The notes under the pieces: generated by a model
Database searches by the model: none
What the model was told of the DNA's origin: nothing
The model's input: the letters and a program-made list of their open reading frames with translations, nothing else
Translations under genes and position numbers: made by a program
Assembly (NCBI GenBank): GCA_012838545.1
Contig: DUPC01000011.1
Coordinates: 1-40,265 of the forward strand
Reading direction: 5' to 3'
Origin: Acholeplasmataceae bacterium
GTDB lineage: Bacteria; Bacillota_I; Bacilli_A; ML615J-28; CAG-313
Length of the DNA stretch: 40,265 nt
Shown: positions 1 to 7,986 of the stretch, in pieces
Layout of the letters: every line of letters starts with the position of its first letter
Numbering within the stretch: position 1 is the first letter of the stretch

Positions 1-175
1 TATTTGTTTAACTTTCTCAGAGAGTCTTTTTTGGATTTCGCAATTATTTTATTCGTTAAAAACAATAATTTCTCAACCTTTAGGAATCAAAATAAAAAAG
101 ATGACCCGGAGGTTGAACTAAATATTTTAAAAGAAAAATGGGAATTTGGTGCTATCACAGAGGAAAAATATTAAA
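1..175 (+). CDS. C-terminal fragment of a membrane or SHOCT-tailed protein (runs off the left edge)
   Basis: Frame 1 is open from the first base to a TAA at 173-175 and gives 57 residues, so the start lies outside the window. The visible part has a hydrophobic stretch (around residues 8-17, FLDFAIILFV), then a polar linker, then a tail containing ILKEKWEFGAITEEKY. That tail resembles the short SHOCT motif (L..LKE...G.ITEEEY) found at the ends of many small bacterial membrane proteins. The hydrophobic stretch before a charged tail also recalls the second helix of an MscL-like channel, but too little is present to decide. It ends just before a bidirectional terminator shared with the ROK kinase, so it is not part of the amino-sugar island. 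The reading frame is fairly certain; the identity is weak. Confidence 0.5.
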
Positions 176-230
176 AAAAGAGGAAAGTAATAATTAACAA
201 ATTTAAAAATTAGCAACACTAGCGAAATGA

Positions 231-264
231 AAAAATACGGATATTGGCGATCCGTATTTTTTTT
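231..264. terminator. Bidirectional Rho-independent terminator
   Basis: A perfect inverted repeat pairs AAAAATACGGAT (231-242) with ATCCGTATTTTT (250-261) around a 7-base loop, with an A tract on the left and a T tract on the right. It can end both the plus-strand gene on the left edge and the minus-strand ROK gene that stops at 293. Confidence 0.85.
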
Positions 265-292
265 GTTGGACAAATTTTTTAAAAAGTTTCAT

Positions 293-1168
293 CTAGACTT
301 TCATGTAATTTGCCCAGAAATGGTAATAAGCACCATATAGGCCACCATCGCTTTGCAGGGTGGCGTGAACAATTTTGGTGTTTTTTAAATAGGTAGCGTC
401 GCAGGTTTCTTTTAAGAATGGCATTAGTTCTTTAACCAAAGTCGGACGGTTGGAGATGGCACCTCCAATGGCTAAGATTTCCGGATTGAACAGGTAGATT
501 AAATTGGAGATTCCTTTTGCTACCCGGTAGAACCAGTGATTGATTAATTCGATTGCTTCTTGGTTTCCTTCGTCATACAATTTGAATAACTCAATTCCAT
601 TATTTATCGGTAGTTCCTGAGCTTGGGCCAGCGAAACGAGCGCTTTCACAGACGAACTTTCTTCCCAGGTGACATCTCCGACATACATTCTTCCAACTTC
701 CCCGGAAGCAAAGGAAAAGCCCCGGTAAATGTGACGGTTCACAACAATTGCTCCCCCAATTCCGGTCCCCAAAGTAATCAAAACAAAATCTTTCACATTG
801 GGGCGGTTGGCGATTTCTGCCAAAGCAAAGCAATTAACATCGTTTTCCACGGTGACTTTTAAACCTGTGGCACTGCTTACGGTTTCAATGATTTTGAATC
901 CGATAAAATTGGGAATCGTTTTGGTGGCGTTTAAGACGACTCCGGTGGTGCTGTCAATTACACCGGCGCTGCTGATTCCCACGCCCATTAAATCATAGTT
1001 TTGTTTCAACTCGTTGATTTTGTCAATAATATTATTGTAAATAAATGGTGCGCCATTTTCCGCGCAGGTCGGAAAAGATTGTTTGAAAACTAAGGTGTTG
1101 TCGGCAGGATCAAAGAGTCCATATTTAACATCTGTTCCTCCAACATCAAAAACTGCCACGTATTTCAT
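293..1168 (-). CDS. ROK-family sugar kinase (ManNAc/GlcNAc-type kinase or glucokinase-like)
   Basis: A 291-residue cytoplasmic ATP-dependent sugar kinase of the ROK family. The N-terminal phosphate-binding motif is VFDVGGTDVKYG (residues 6-17), the catalytic Asp is probably Asp110 in VENDVNCFALAE, and LGTGIGGA spans 133-140. The usual zinc-binding Cys cluster and the GExGH histidine are absent; the equivalent site reads SGEVGR (155-160), as in the zinc-free Gram-positive branch that includes beta-glucoside kinase BglK and putative N-acetylmannosamine kinases. I chose the ATG at 1168 rather than one 28 codons upstream because MKYVAVFDVGG is the normal family start and AGAGGAT lies just before it. 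The linked NanE makes ManNAc or GlcNAc the likely substrate, which is inference. It has its own promoter overlapping an operator-like site. Confidence 0.9.
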   Translation of the reverse strand: MKYVAVFDVGGTDVKYGLFDPADNTLVFKQSFPTCAENGAPFIYNNIIDKINELKQNYDLMGVGISSAGVIDSTTGVVLNATKTIPNFIGFKIIETVSSATGLKVTVENDVNCFALAEIANRPNVKDFVLITLGTGIGGAIVVNRHIYRGFSFASGEVGRMYVGDVTWEESSSVKALVSLAQAQELPINNGIELFKLYDEGNQEAIELINHWFYRVAKGISNLIYLFNPEILAIGGAISNRPTLVKELMPFLKETCDATYLKNTKIVHATLQSDGGLYGAYYHFWANYMKV

Positions 1169-1204
1169 AATATCCTCTTTTTCTAGTTTTAATTGTTTGT
1201 TTTT

Positions 1205-1237
1205 ATCAAGTATACCAATTTTAAGGAAAATTGTAAA
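1205..1237 (-). promoter_or_regulatory. Promoter of the ROK kinase with an overlapping operator-like sequence
   Basis: On the minus strand TTTACA (1232-1237) and TATACT (1209-1214) are separated by 17 bases. The -10 box is embedded in AATTGGTATACTTGAT (1205-1220). This resembles one half of the HutC-type operator used elsewhere in the window and the published NagR/YvoA operator style (ATTGGTATAG), but it is the weakest of the sites reported here. Confidence 0.55.
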
Positions 1238-1282
1238 GGAAATAGACATCACAGAAATCGGGAAGAATTAAAAAGAAATAAC

Positions 1283-1338
1283 TTGTCTATACTTTATTAG
1301 CCATATAAATTGCAAAATAATTAAAAGTCAGATATAAT
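1283..1338 (+). promoter_or_regulatory. Promoter and HutC-type operator for the esterase operon
   Basis: The operator-like CTTGTCTATACTTT sits at 1283-1296. Downstream, TTGCAA (1311-1316) and TATAAT (1333-1338) form a -35/-10 pair with a 16-base spacer, about 30 bases before the ATG at 1368. The operator matches the island consensus in its left arm and centre but has lost the right-hand CAAG. Confidence 0.55.
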
Positions 1339-1367
1339 TAAAGCAAATTTTTTATCGGAGGATTTTT

Positions 1368-2303
1368 ATGGATAAGTATCAAAAACCGATTACGATATCA
1401 AGACAAAGCGATTTTTTTGAAAAATGGGCTGTTTGGAAAAGCGAAGTAAAAGCCTTGCCCAAAGATATTGAATCAATTTCGGAAACCGATACCGATTATG
1501 GCTATACCAAGGAGTTTTATTTTACGGGGGTAGCCAATACCAAAGTCTACGGTTGTCTTTTTTTAAATAAAACAAAAGATGCCAAAAAAGAATTGATTGT
1601 CTTATACCATGGCCTGGGAGCCGTTATCGCCACCGAAGGTTACCAACAAATCGCCAAATATTGGCTTGATGAAGGTTATTCCGTTTTAGGAATGGATTCC
1701 CGTCTTCAAGGCGGCAAAACAATCGACCCTAACCATTACCAATATCGTGAATACGGTTTGACCGCTTTCAATATTTTGGATCCGGATAACTACTACAGCA
1801 AACGCCTTTTCCAAGATGCTTTGCAACTCTTGGAAATCACCGAAAGTCTACCAGAAATTAAAAGTTGGCCGATATATGTTACAGGAGGTTCCAAAGGCGG
1901 AGAATTGTCGCTTTTTTCTGCAAGCCTATCCAAAAAAGTCTCGCTTTGCTTATGTGATATTCCGAGTGGCTGTTATTTGGAAGGCCGGATAAAAGGGGCC
2001 CATGGCAGTTATCGGGAGTTAAATAAATTTATTGCCGACCATCCGGAACGGGAAGAACAAGTTCTAAAAACCGTAAGTTATTTTGATTTAGCCAATTTTG
2101 CTTCGCAAATTGCTTGCCCGGTTTTAGCTTCGGTCGGTTCGGAGGATTTGATTTGCCCACCAGACTTTTTCTATCAAGCATATCGCCAAATACCTTCCCC
2201 AAAAGTGTTTATTGAATATGCAGGTTATGGGCACGGTGGTTATGATTCAATTCACATGGCCAAAAAGTTTGTCTTTATTGAAATCTATCGGGTAAAGGAG
2301 TAA
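1368..2303 (+). CDS. Acetyl xylan esterase/CE7-like alpha/beta hydrolase
   Basis: A 311-residue cytoplasmic alpha/beta hydrolase most like the acetyl xylan esterase/cephalosporin C deacetylase group (AXE1, CE7). The oxyanion HG lies at 81-82, the nucleophile is Ser175 in GGSKGG, the acid is probably Asp260 in GSEDLICPP and the base is His289 in GHGG. The GSxD..CPP and late GHG spacing is typical of CE7 enzymes, which remove O-acetyl groups from imported oligosaccharides. There is no signal peptide, so it should act on material already taken up. GGAGG precedes the ATG at 1368. It leads an operon with an FAD oxidoreductase 3 bases downstream and a GHL10 protein. The true acyl group and sugar are unknown. 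Confidence 0.8.
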   Translation: MDKYQKPITISRQSDFFEKWAVWKSEVKALPKDIESISETDTDYGYTKEFYFTGVANTKVYGCLFLNKTKDAKKELIVLYHGLGAVIATEGYQQIAKYWLDEGYSVLGMDSRLQGGKTIDPNHYQYREYGLTAFNILDPDNYYSKRLFQDALQLLEITESLPEIKSWPIYVTGGSKGGELSLFSASLSKKVSLCLCDIPSGCYLEGRIKGAHGSYRELNKFIADHPEREEQVLKTVSYFDLANFASQIACPVLASVGSEDLICPPDFFYQAYRQIPSPKVFIEYAGYGHGGYDSIHMAKKFVFIEIYRVKE

Positions 2304-2306
2304 ATC

Positions 2307-3869
2307 ATGGAAACCAAACATTATGATATTATTGTTGTCGGCGGCAGCATTGGGGGTGTTTTGGCGGCTTTTTCTAGCGCCAAATCCAATCTCAAGGTTG
2401 CCTTAATCGAAGAAACCCGCTGGATTGGCGGACAACTCACCAATCAAGCCGTGCCAAGCGATGAACACCGTTGGATTGAAGAATTCGGTTGCACCGCCAC
2501 TTACCGGAGGTTTCGCAATCGCGTTCGCGACTATTACCGAAATCATCCTCACTTTAATAAGGAAGTAGCAAAAAACCCTTATTTTAACCCGGGTGCAGGA
2601 TGGGTTAGCAGGATAGCCCACGAACCGCTTGTTTCGTTAAAGATTTTTTACGAAATGTTAAATCCTTATTTGGAAAGCAAACAAATCGAACTATTCCTGG
2701 AAACCAAAGTAATTTCCGCGGAAACCGATAATGACATGGTAAAAGCGGTAATAGGCAAGAATTTAAAAACAAAAGAAAAAACCCGTTTTACCGGTACTTT
2801 CTTTATCGACGGAACGGACATCGGTTCGCTTCTGCCGTTAACGAATACCGAATATGTTACGGGGGCGGAAAGCAAAGCGGAAACCAATGAACCGCACGCA
2901 CCGCTTGAAGCTTCAAAATACGATATGCAACCGGTAACTTGGGTAGCCGCCATCGAATTTGCGAAGGGCGAAAACCATACCATCGAAAAACCACCATATT
3001 ATGATTATTTCAACAGCGTGGTTATGGATTTTGCGGCTGGGGTAAAAAAACTCAGCTGGGAATACCCGGGGTTAAAACGGGGACAAAAAGAAAGAGGATC
3101 GCTTTTCGGTCATGAAGGAATCAATCTCTTCACTTATCGCCGGATAATCAATAGTGCCTATTTCACCGACGATTATGTTAAAAACGACGTTACTATTTTA
3201 AATTGGCCCCAAAACGATTATCATTTTGGCAATATCTATGAAAGTCCGGATGCGGAACACCATTATATGATGGCCAAGGAATTGACCAAATCCGTTGTCT
3301 ATTGGCTGCAAACGGAAGCGCCAAGGGAAAACGGTTTGAAAGGATATCCGGAAATTAAACTGAGAGGCGATGTGACGGGAACCGAAGACGGTTTGGCGAT
3401 GGCGCCTTACATTCGGGAGTCACGACGAATTAAAGCTCTTCACACCATTTACGAACAAGATATCAGTGCTTTGACCAACGATTCCCTCCCCCATGTTTGG
3501 GATACCGTGGGCGTTGGTTCCTACCATATTGACATGCATATGACTACCGTATCGCATACCTTCTTCTACGATCACAGTTGGCCGTTCGAAATACCGCTTG
3601 GTGCGCTTATCCCGGTTCGAATGAAGAACTTGCTTCCGGCATGCAAAAACATCGGCACAACCCATATAACCAACGGTTGTTTCAGACTTCATCCGGTAGA
3701 ATGGAACATCGGGGAAGCAGCAGGATACTTTGCGGATTACTGTATGAAATTAAACAAAACCCCTCAAGAGGTATACCAAGATAAATCCTTGGTCCAAAAA
3801 TTCCAAAGTATGTTAGAAAAAAACGGTTTTGAACTCCATTGGCCGAAGGATAAGGTCCATGCGATATAG
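2307..3869 (+). CDS. FAD-dependent oxidoreductase (FAD_oxidored/PF12831 type)
   Basis: A 520-residue flavoprotein. The N-terminus has the dinucleotide-binding fold YDIIVVGGSIGG (residues 6-17), followed by LIEETRWIGGQLTNQ, the typical FAD-pyrophosphate and isoalloxazine region of the FAD_oxidored family; FIDGTDIG (around 168) is the second FAD contact. No signal sequence is visible, so it is cytoplasmic. Family members are frequent in glycan-utilisation loci but their reactions are mostly unproven; oxidation of a sugar or a sugar acid is a reasonable guess only. It starts 3 bases after the esterase with GGAG before the ATG, so the two are co-translated. The stop at 3867-3869 lies inside the ribosome-binding site of the next gene. 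Confidence 0.85.
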   Translation: METKHYDIIVVGGSIGGVLAAFSSAKSNLKVALIEETRWIGGQLTNQAVPSDEHRWIEEFGCTATYRRFRNRVRDYYRNHPHFNKEVAKNPYFNPGAGWVSRIAHEPLVSLKIFYEMLNPYLESKQIELFLETKVISAETDNDMVKAVIGKNLKTKEKTRFTGTFFIDGTDIGSLLPLTNTEYVTGAESKAETNEPHAPLEASKYDMQPVTWVAAIEFAKGENHTIEKPPYYDYFNSVVMDFAAGVKKLSWEYPGLKRGQKERGSLFGHEGINLFTYRRIINSAYFTDDYVKNDVTILNWPQNDYHFGNIYESPDAEHHYMMAKELTKSVVYWLQTEAPRENGLKGYPEIKLRGDVTGTEDGLAMAPYIRESRRIKALHTIYEQDISALTNDSLPHVWDTVGVGSYHIDMHMTTVSHTFFYDHSWPFEIPLGALIPVRMKNLLPACKNIGTTHITNGCFRLHPVEWNIGEAAGYFADYCMKLNKTPQEVYQDKSLVQKFQSMLEKNGFELHWPKDKVHAI

Positions 3870-3879
3870 AGGTGATGTA

Positions 3880-6156
3880 ATGACTAAAATAAAACAAACT
3901 TTAATATGTTTAATCGCTTTGTTCAGTATGATTAGTTTTATGAATTTGAGAGTAGAGGGAAATAATATGAATCAAGTAGCAGTTATCTCCGTTACGAAAA
4001 TCGGCGGTGTCCGAAATACCAATAACTTGGTAGTTTATTTGGCAAAAGATTATCCCGACGGCAGCGATCAAAATCAATGGGGTTTTGAAGCAGCGGTTAA
4101 CAGCGAAGGGATTGTCGTGGAACTGGGCGTTAATGTTAGAATGCCAAATGGCGGTTTTATTGTTTCCGGTCACGGAACTTCCGAAACCACCGTTATAAAC
4201 ACTTTTAAACTAGGTCAATACGTCGAATTCAATCAAGACCAAATGAAACTATATGTTTATGAAGACCAAGCATTCAGTTATTATTATGGCGCAAAAAGCA
4301 ATTTAGAAAACGCCAATCTTAGGGTAACCGCTCAGGTTAATGCGATGTTTGATATTGACTTAACGCGCATTCAAACTTTTCAAAATCAAGCAAACAGTCT
4401 TTTAAGCGACTTGGAGGAGGCTTATCAGGTTTATCAAACCAACCAAAGCCCTTCCGCTTTGAGTGTGGTAAAAGAAAAAGCCGGACAAATCAACAACCTA
4501 AGTCAAGATATATATTATTTGAGTTATCCTAATTTCAAAATCGAAGGCCGAGTTCTTTGGCATCGTCCTAATTCCGGTCAAGGATATGATGAATTAACCC
4601 TGGAAGGTGTTAAAAAAATGCTTGATCAAATGAAAAAGATGGGTATTCAAACGATAATGATTGAAACCTTCTGGGAAGGCTTTGTTTGTTATCAATCCGA
4701 ATATTTACCGTATCAACCGCAGATGAAGAAAAACGGCGTTATTCCAACCTACGGCGAATACGGGCAAGACTATTTGAAATGCGTTATCGGCGAAGCCAAA
4801 AAACGTGGCATCGAAATTCATGCTTGGACCGAAACCTTTTTGGCAGGAGTGAGCGGACCCGGTCAAATTGGCTTATCTAGCCACATCAAGCAAGAATGGC
4901 TTAGCGTCAACTATTTTGGCGTTCCGGGAGAACTTTCCGGCAATGCCACCCTTTACTATTTTGACCCGGCTAATCTGGAAGTTAGAACTTTATTAACTGA
5001 TGCGTATCGGGAACTGGCGCGCAATTACGATCTTGACGCGATTGAACTCGATTATATCCGTTATCCTTATTCGAACCTTATCAGTTTCAAAAACGGTCAA
5101 AGTACTTCCATGATTAATGACAACGGTTATACCGAGTATGCCATGAATGACTTTATGACCAGTTACGGCTATAGCGGAGACATGAAACAACTTATTGCTA
5201 CTTCAAGCAAGGCCAGAAACGAGTGGATTAAATATCGCACCCAAAAAGTCACCGAATCGGTTATGGTTTTCCGAAATGCGATTTTGGAAGAGAAACCGGG
5301 AATGAAGATTACGATAGCGGTAGCTGCTGATCATCAACAAGGCATCAATAACTATTGTCAAAATTGGACTGAATGGGCCAAATTTGGTTGGATTGATTCG
5401 GTCAAACCGATGGCTTATACCGCGGACACCAATTATGTCGGAAACCTTACTCAAATTTACTTGGATTTAGTCGGTTCCATGAGTTTGGTGTATGCCGGGA
5501 TTGGACCGGTGTATTTCGGTTATCCGGTAACCGTCAACCAAGACCAAATGACAATCGCCGTGCTTAAAGGCGGAGCGGGAAGCGCGATTTTTGCAGCATT
5601 AAACATCTTAGGGAACGAGGAGTTTGAACGCGCATTAGAATTAAGCGCATCCTACATTCCGCGCCTTTCTCCGGAAAGCGCCCCTCAAGTATTGTTGGAC
5701 GAAGGTTTGAGTTATATTCTCGATAAAATGGATCGCATCTATAACCGGGATTTGCAATTCAACAATATTGAAACCATTAAAACAATTTTGACAAATGTGT
5801 TAGCGATAGAATTAACCCCGGTTGTCGGATACGAAAAAGTGGTCGAAGAATTGGATAAAGCGATTAATGAACTTTCCAAAACCACCAACACCACAATTAA
5901 GCAAAGAATGTATGAGGATTTATCGTACATGCGTCGCTTATTCGATTATTTAATCAGCCGCACTTTAATCAACAGCGGCGATTGGATTCCGAGTTTGAAT
6001 CCGAACCGTCCAAGCGGTATATCGGTCAAAGTTCCGGATCCGGTTACCGAAAAACCGAAGGGCTGCGGTTGCCAAAGCGATTTTGCGATTGTAGTTAGCA
6101 CCCTGGCAATACCTGTTTTAGCTTTTTTTGTCTATCGCCGAAGACAAAGCATCTAA
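3880..6156 (+). CDS. Secreted GHL10/DUF187 glycosidase-like protein with C-terminal Gly-Cys membrane tail (first copy)
   Basis: A 758-residue exported protein. I chose the ATG at 3880 because AGAGGTG (3868-3874) lies five bases upstream and a clear signal peptide follows at once. Residues about 32-128 form a domain containing VNSEGIVVE and PNGGFIVSGHG, also seen in the second copy and probably in the repeat lipoprotein. A helical linker follows. About 219-540 is the glycosyl-hydrolase-like 10 barrel (DUF187), with EIHAWTET and IELDYIRYP near 388-396. The family includes E. coli DigH (YddW), a hydrolase of denuded peptidoglycan glycan strands. The last 32 residues are KGCGC, a hydrophobic helix and RRR, which should hold the protein in the membrane with the enzyme outside. 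It is third in the esterase operon and is followed by a terminator. Confidence 0.9.
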   Translation: MTKIKQTLICLIALFSMISFMNLRVEGNNMNQVAVISVTKIGGVRNTNNLVVYLAKDYPDGSDQNQWGFEAAVNSEGIVVELGVNVRMPNGGFIVSGHGTSETTVINTFKLGQYVEFNQDQMKLYVYEDQAFSYYYGAKSNLENANLRVTAQVNAMFDIDLTRIQTFQNQANSLLSDLEEAYQVYQTNQSPSALSVVKEKAGQINNLSQDIYYLSYPNFKIEGRVLWHRPNSGQGYDELTLEGVKKMLDQMKKMGIQTIMIETFWEGFVCYQSEYLPYQPQMKKNGVIPTYGEYGQDYLKCVIGEAKKRGIEIHAWTETFLAGVSGPGQIGLSSHIKQEWLSVNYFGVPGELSGNATLYYFDPANLEVRTLLTDAYRELARNYDLDAIELDYIRYPYSNLISFKNGQSTSMINDNGYTEYAMNDFMTSYGYSGDMKQLIATSSKARNEWIKYRTQKVTESVMVFRNAILEEKPGMKITIAVAADHQQGINNYCQNWTEWAKFGWIDSVKPMAYTADTNYVGNLTQIYLDLVGSMSLVYAGIGPVYFGYPVTVNQDQMTIAVLKGGAGSAIFAALNILGNEEFERALELSASYIPRLSPESAPQVLLDEGLSYILDKMDRIYNRDLQFNNIETIKTILTNVLAIELTPVVGYEKVVEELDKAINELSKTTNTTIKQRMYEDLSYMRRLFDYLISRTLINSGDWIPSLNPNRPSGISVKVPDPVTEKPKGCGCQSDFAIVVSTLAIPVLAFFVYRRRQSI

Positions 6157-6163
6157 ATAACGA

Positions 6164-6209
6164 CACCACTTACCATAAGAATCCTCTTTTGGCAAGTGGT
6201 TCTTTTTTT
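6164..6209 (+). terminator. Rho-independent terminator of the esterase/GHL10 operon
   Basis: ACCACTTACC (6165-6174) pairs with GGCAAGTGGT (6191-6200) with one internal mismatch and a 16-base loop, then TCTTTTTTT follows. It starts eight bases after the GHL10 stop. Confidence 0.8.
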
Positions 6210-6243
6210 GGAATTTGTCCGGAATATTTAATATATTTATTAA

Positions 6244-6273
6244 CTTGACTATACAAGAAAAATAACGTATAAT
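6244..6273 (+). promoter_or_regulatory. Strong promoter with overlapping HutC-type operator (GH84 operon)
   Basis: TTGACT (6245-6250) and TATAAT (6268-6273) have a 17-base spacer. The -35 box is inside the full operator CTTGACTATACAAG (6244-6257), so a bound repressor would block polymerase directly. The identical 14-mer recurs at 14690. Confidence 0.8.
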
Positions 6274-6309
6274 GGAAAGGGAAAAATAATACTCGCGGAG
6301 GATATCAAT

Positions 6310-7986
6310 ATGATTAAATTGCCTAGCTATATAAGAGACAGCTATTTTTTAAACAGTTACGTTAAATTCGAAAATACCAAAAAACTTCCTTTAAACTTAA
6401 CCTCTCGAACCATTACTTATCAAATGTTTTCCGATTTTGACAAAATCCTTGATTTAAACAAAATCGAAATTGGCGGAAATGACCCTGCCACTTTGTATGT
6501 TGCCTATAACCGAGAACTAAAAAGCGATGCTTATCGCTTGGAAATAACCAAAGCCAAACAAATTAAAGTGGAAGCTTCCTCACGCAGGGGGATTCGCTAT
6601 GCCTTGGCATTGCTTTCGGATTTGATTGTATTTGAGGGGAATGATTGTTATTTGCCGATTATCCAAATCGACGATGAACCTAGTTTTGCCCGTCGGGGAA
6701 TTATCGAAGGATTTTACGGTGTGCCGTGGACGCAGGAAGAAAGACTCGATGAAGTCGATCTTATGAACCGCTACCGAATGAACACATATATGTATGCCCC
6801 CAAAGATGATGAATACCATCGGAAGTTATGGTCAAAACTATATCCGGAAACCGAATTGAACCAGTTATTGGCAATCAAGGATAAATGCAGTGAATTTGAC
6901 ATTGATTTTGTTTATTGCATCAGTCCCGGCAATGACTTTGATTACAGCAGCGAAGAACATTTTACTTTATTGTTTAGAAAACTCGATCAAGTCATTGAAC
7001 ATGGCGTCAAACATTTTGGCGTGTTAATGGACGATATTGATTATAAATTAAGTCCTAAAAATAAAGAGCGTTTCAACCGTCCGGGCATCGCCCATGCATA
7101 TATCGTAAGCCGAGTTAACAGTTATCTGAAAGAAAAACTGTTTGACCACACTTTGATTATGTGTCCAACCGAATACCACCAAAACCATGACAGTATATAT
7201 CGCCATGATTTGGCTACTTATCTGGATAAAAATGTAGCGGTGTTTTATACCGGGGATGCGGTATGTGCGGAAGTGATTGACGAAAAAACGATTTCGAGTG
7301 TCAGAAACTATTTCGACCATCCGCTCTTTATTTGGGAAAACCATCCAGTTAACGACTTCTTGCCGGGCAGAATCTTTACAGGTCCGATTCAAAACCGTTC
7401 CAAAAGAATGGCGCAATATGTTGATGGATATATTACCAATCCGATGAACCAATGGTTGGCATCGCGCGTGGGAATTGTGTCTTGCGCCTACTATGCCTGG
7501 AATTCGGAAAGTTACGATCCGGAAAAAGTCTATCTTGAAGTATTGGAAAAAGAATTTCCGGAACTGTTGCCTGACTTGAAAATATTTTTCGACGCCAACC
7601 GGGCAACCGTTGTGGATCATTACAATAATCACCAATTTGCCCAATGGGTTGAAGAAGGAAAAAACGATGAAATTATTAATTATTATCAAACTTTGGAGAA
7701 AGCGGTTAATCAATTATTGACACACAAAGACCATCCGTTAATCAAAGAAATCACGCCATGGCTATATTGGGCTTTAACCGAAAGTTCGTTAATCAAAGAT
7801 ATCATTAACAATACTTTTTCTTATCTTGAATTAACCGAAAAACTGCAAACCCAAACACGATTGGGTATTGAATGCTTGGATAAGCTAATACTTAGCAAAC
7901 TTGTCTTAACGCCAGAAGATTACCAACAACTTATAAAAGCAAAACGCGGCAACCTTTGGTGGCGCATCTGGGAGGATAAAAAATGA
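6310..7986 (+). CDS. Cytoplasmic GH84 beta-N-acetylglucosaminidase (NagJ/O-GlcNAcase type)
   Basis: A 558-residue enzyme of family GH84. Residues 1-125 match the GH20b-like helper domain, and the barrel begins at FARRGIIEGFYGVPW (126-140), the hallmark of the family. The catalytic pair is Asp241-Asp242 in VLMDDIDY; GH84 enzymes use two adjacent aspartates in substrate-assisted catalysis with the acetamido group of GlcNAc. No signal peptide or surface domains are present, unlike the long secreted clostridial homologues, so this version should trim GlcNAc from short imported oligosaccharides. GGAGG sits well before the ATG. It leads a five-gene operon and its stop overlaps the next start (ATGA). 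Other N-acetylated beta-linked sugars are possible substrates. Confidence 0.93.
   Translation: MIKLPSYIRDSYFLNSYVKFENTKKLPLNLTSRTITYQMFSDFDKILDLNKIEIGGNDPATLYVAYNRELKSDAYRLEITKAKQIKVEASSRRGIRYALALLSDLIVFEGNDCYLPIIQIDDEPSFARRGIIEGFYGVPWTQEERLDEVDLMNRYRMNTYMYAPKDDEYHRKLWSKLYPETELNQLLAIKDKCSEFDIDFVYCISPGNDFDYSSEEHFTLLFRKLDQVIEHGVKHFGVLMDDIDYKLSPKNKERFNRPGIAHAYIVSRVNSYLKEKLFDHTLIMCPTEYHQNHDSIYRHDLATYLDKNVAVFYTGDAVCAEVIDEKTISSVRNYFDHPLFIWENHPVNDFLPGRIFTGPIQNRSKRMAQYVDGYITNPMNQWLASRVGIVSCAYYAWNSESYDPEKVYLEVLEKEFPELLPDLKIFFDANRATVVDHYNNHQFAQWVEEGKNDEIINYYQTLEKAVNQLLTHKDHPLIKEITPWLYWALTESSLIKDIINNTFSYLELTEKLQTQTRLGIECLDKLILSKLVLTPEDYQQLIKAKRGNLWWRIWEDKK

Noticed and set aside
1-175. Confident MscL channel assignment for the left-edge fragment
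   Set aside because: Only 57 residues are visible; the hydrophobic helix fits loosely and the tail looks more like a SHOCT motif.
6100-6156. Classical LPXTG sortase signal at the end of the GHL10 protein
   Set aside because: No LPXTG-like pentapeptide is present in any of the three tails; a Gly-Cys motif takes its place and no sortase gene is in the window.
7048-7713. Long open frame on the minus strand (221 codons)
   Set aside because: It lies entirely inside the GH84 gene, has no ribosome-binding site or recognisable domain, and its length is explained by the codon bias of the real gene.
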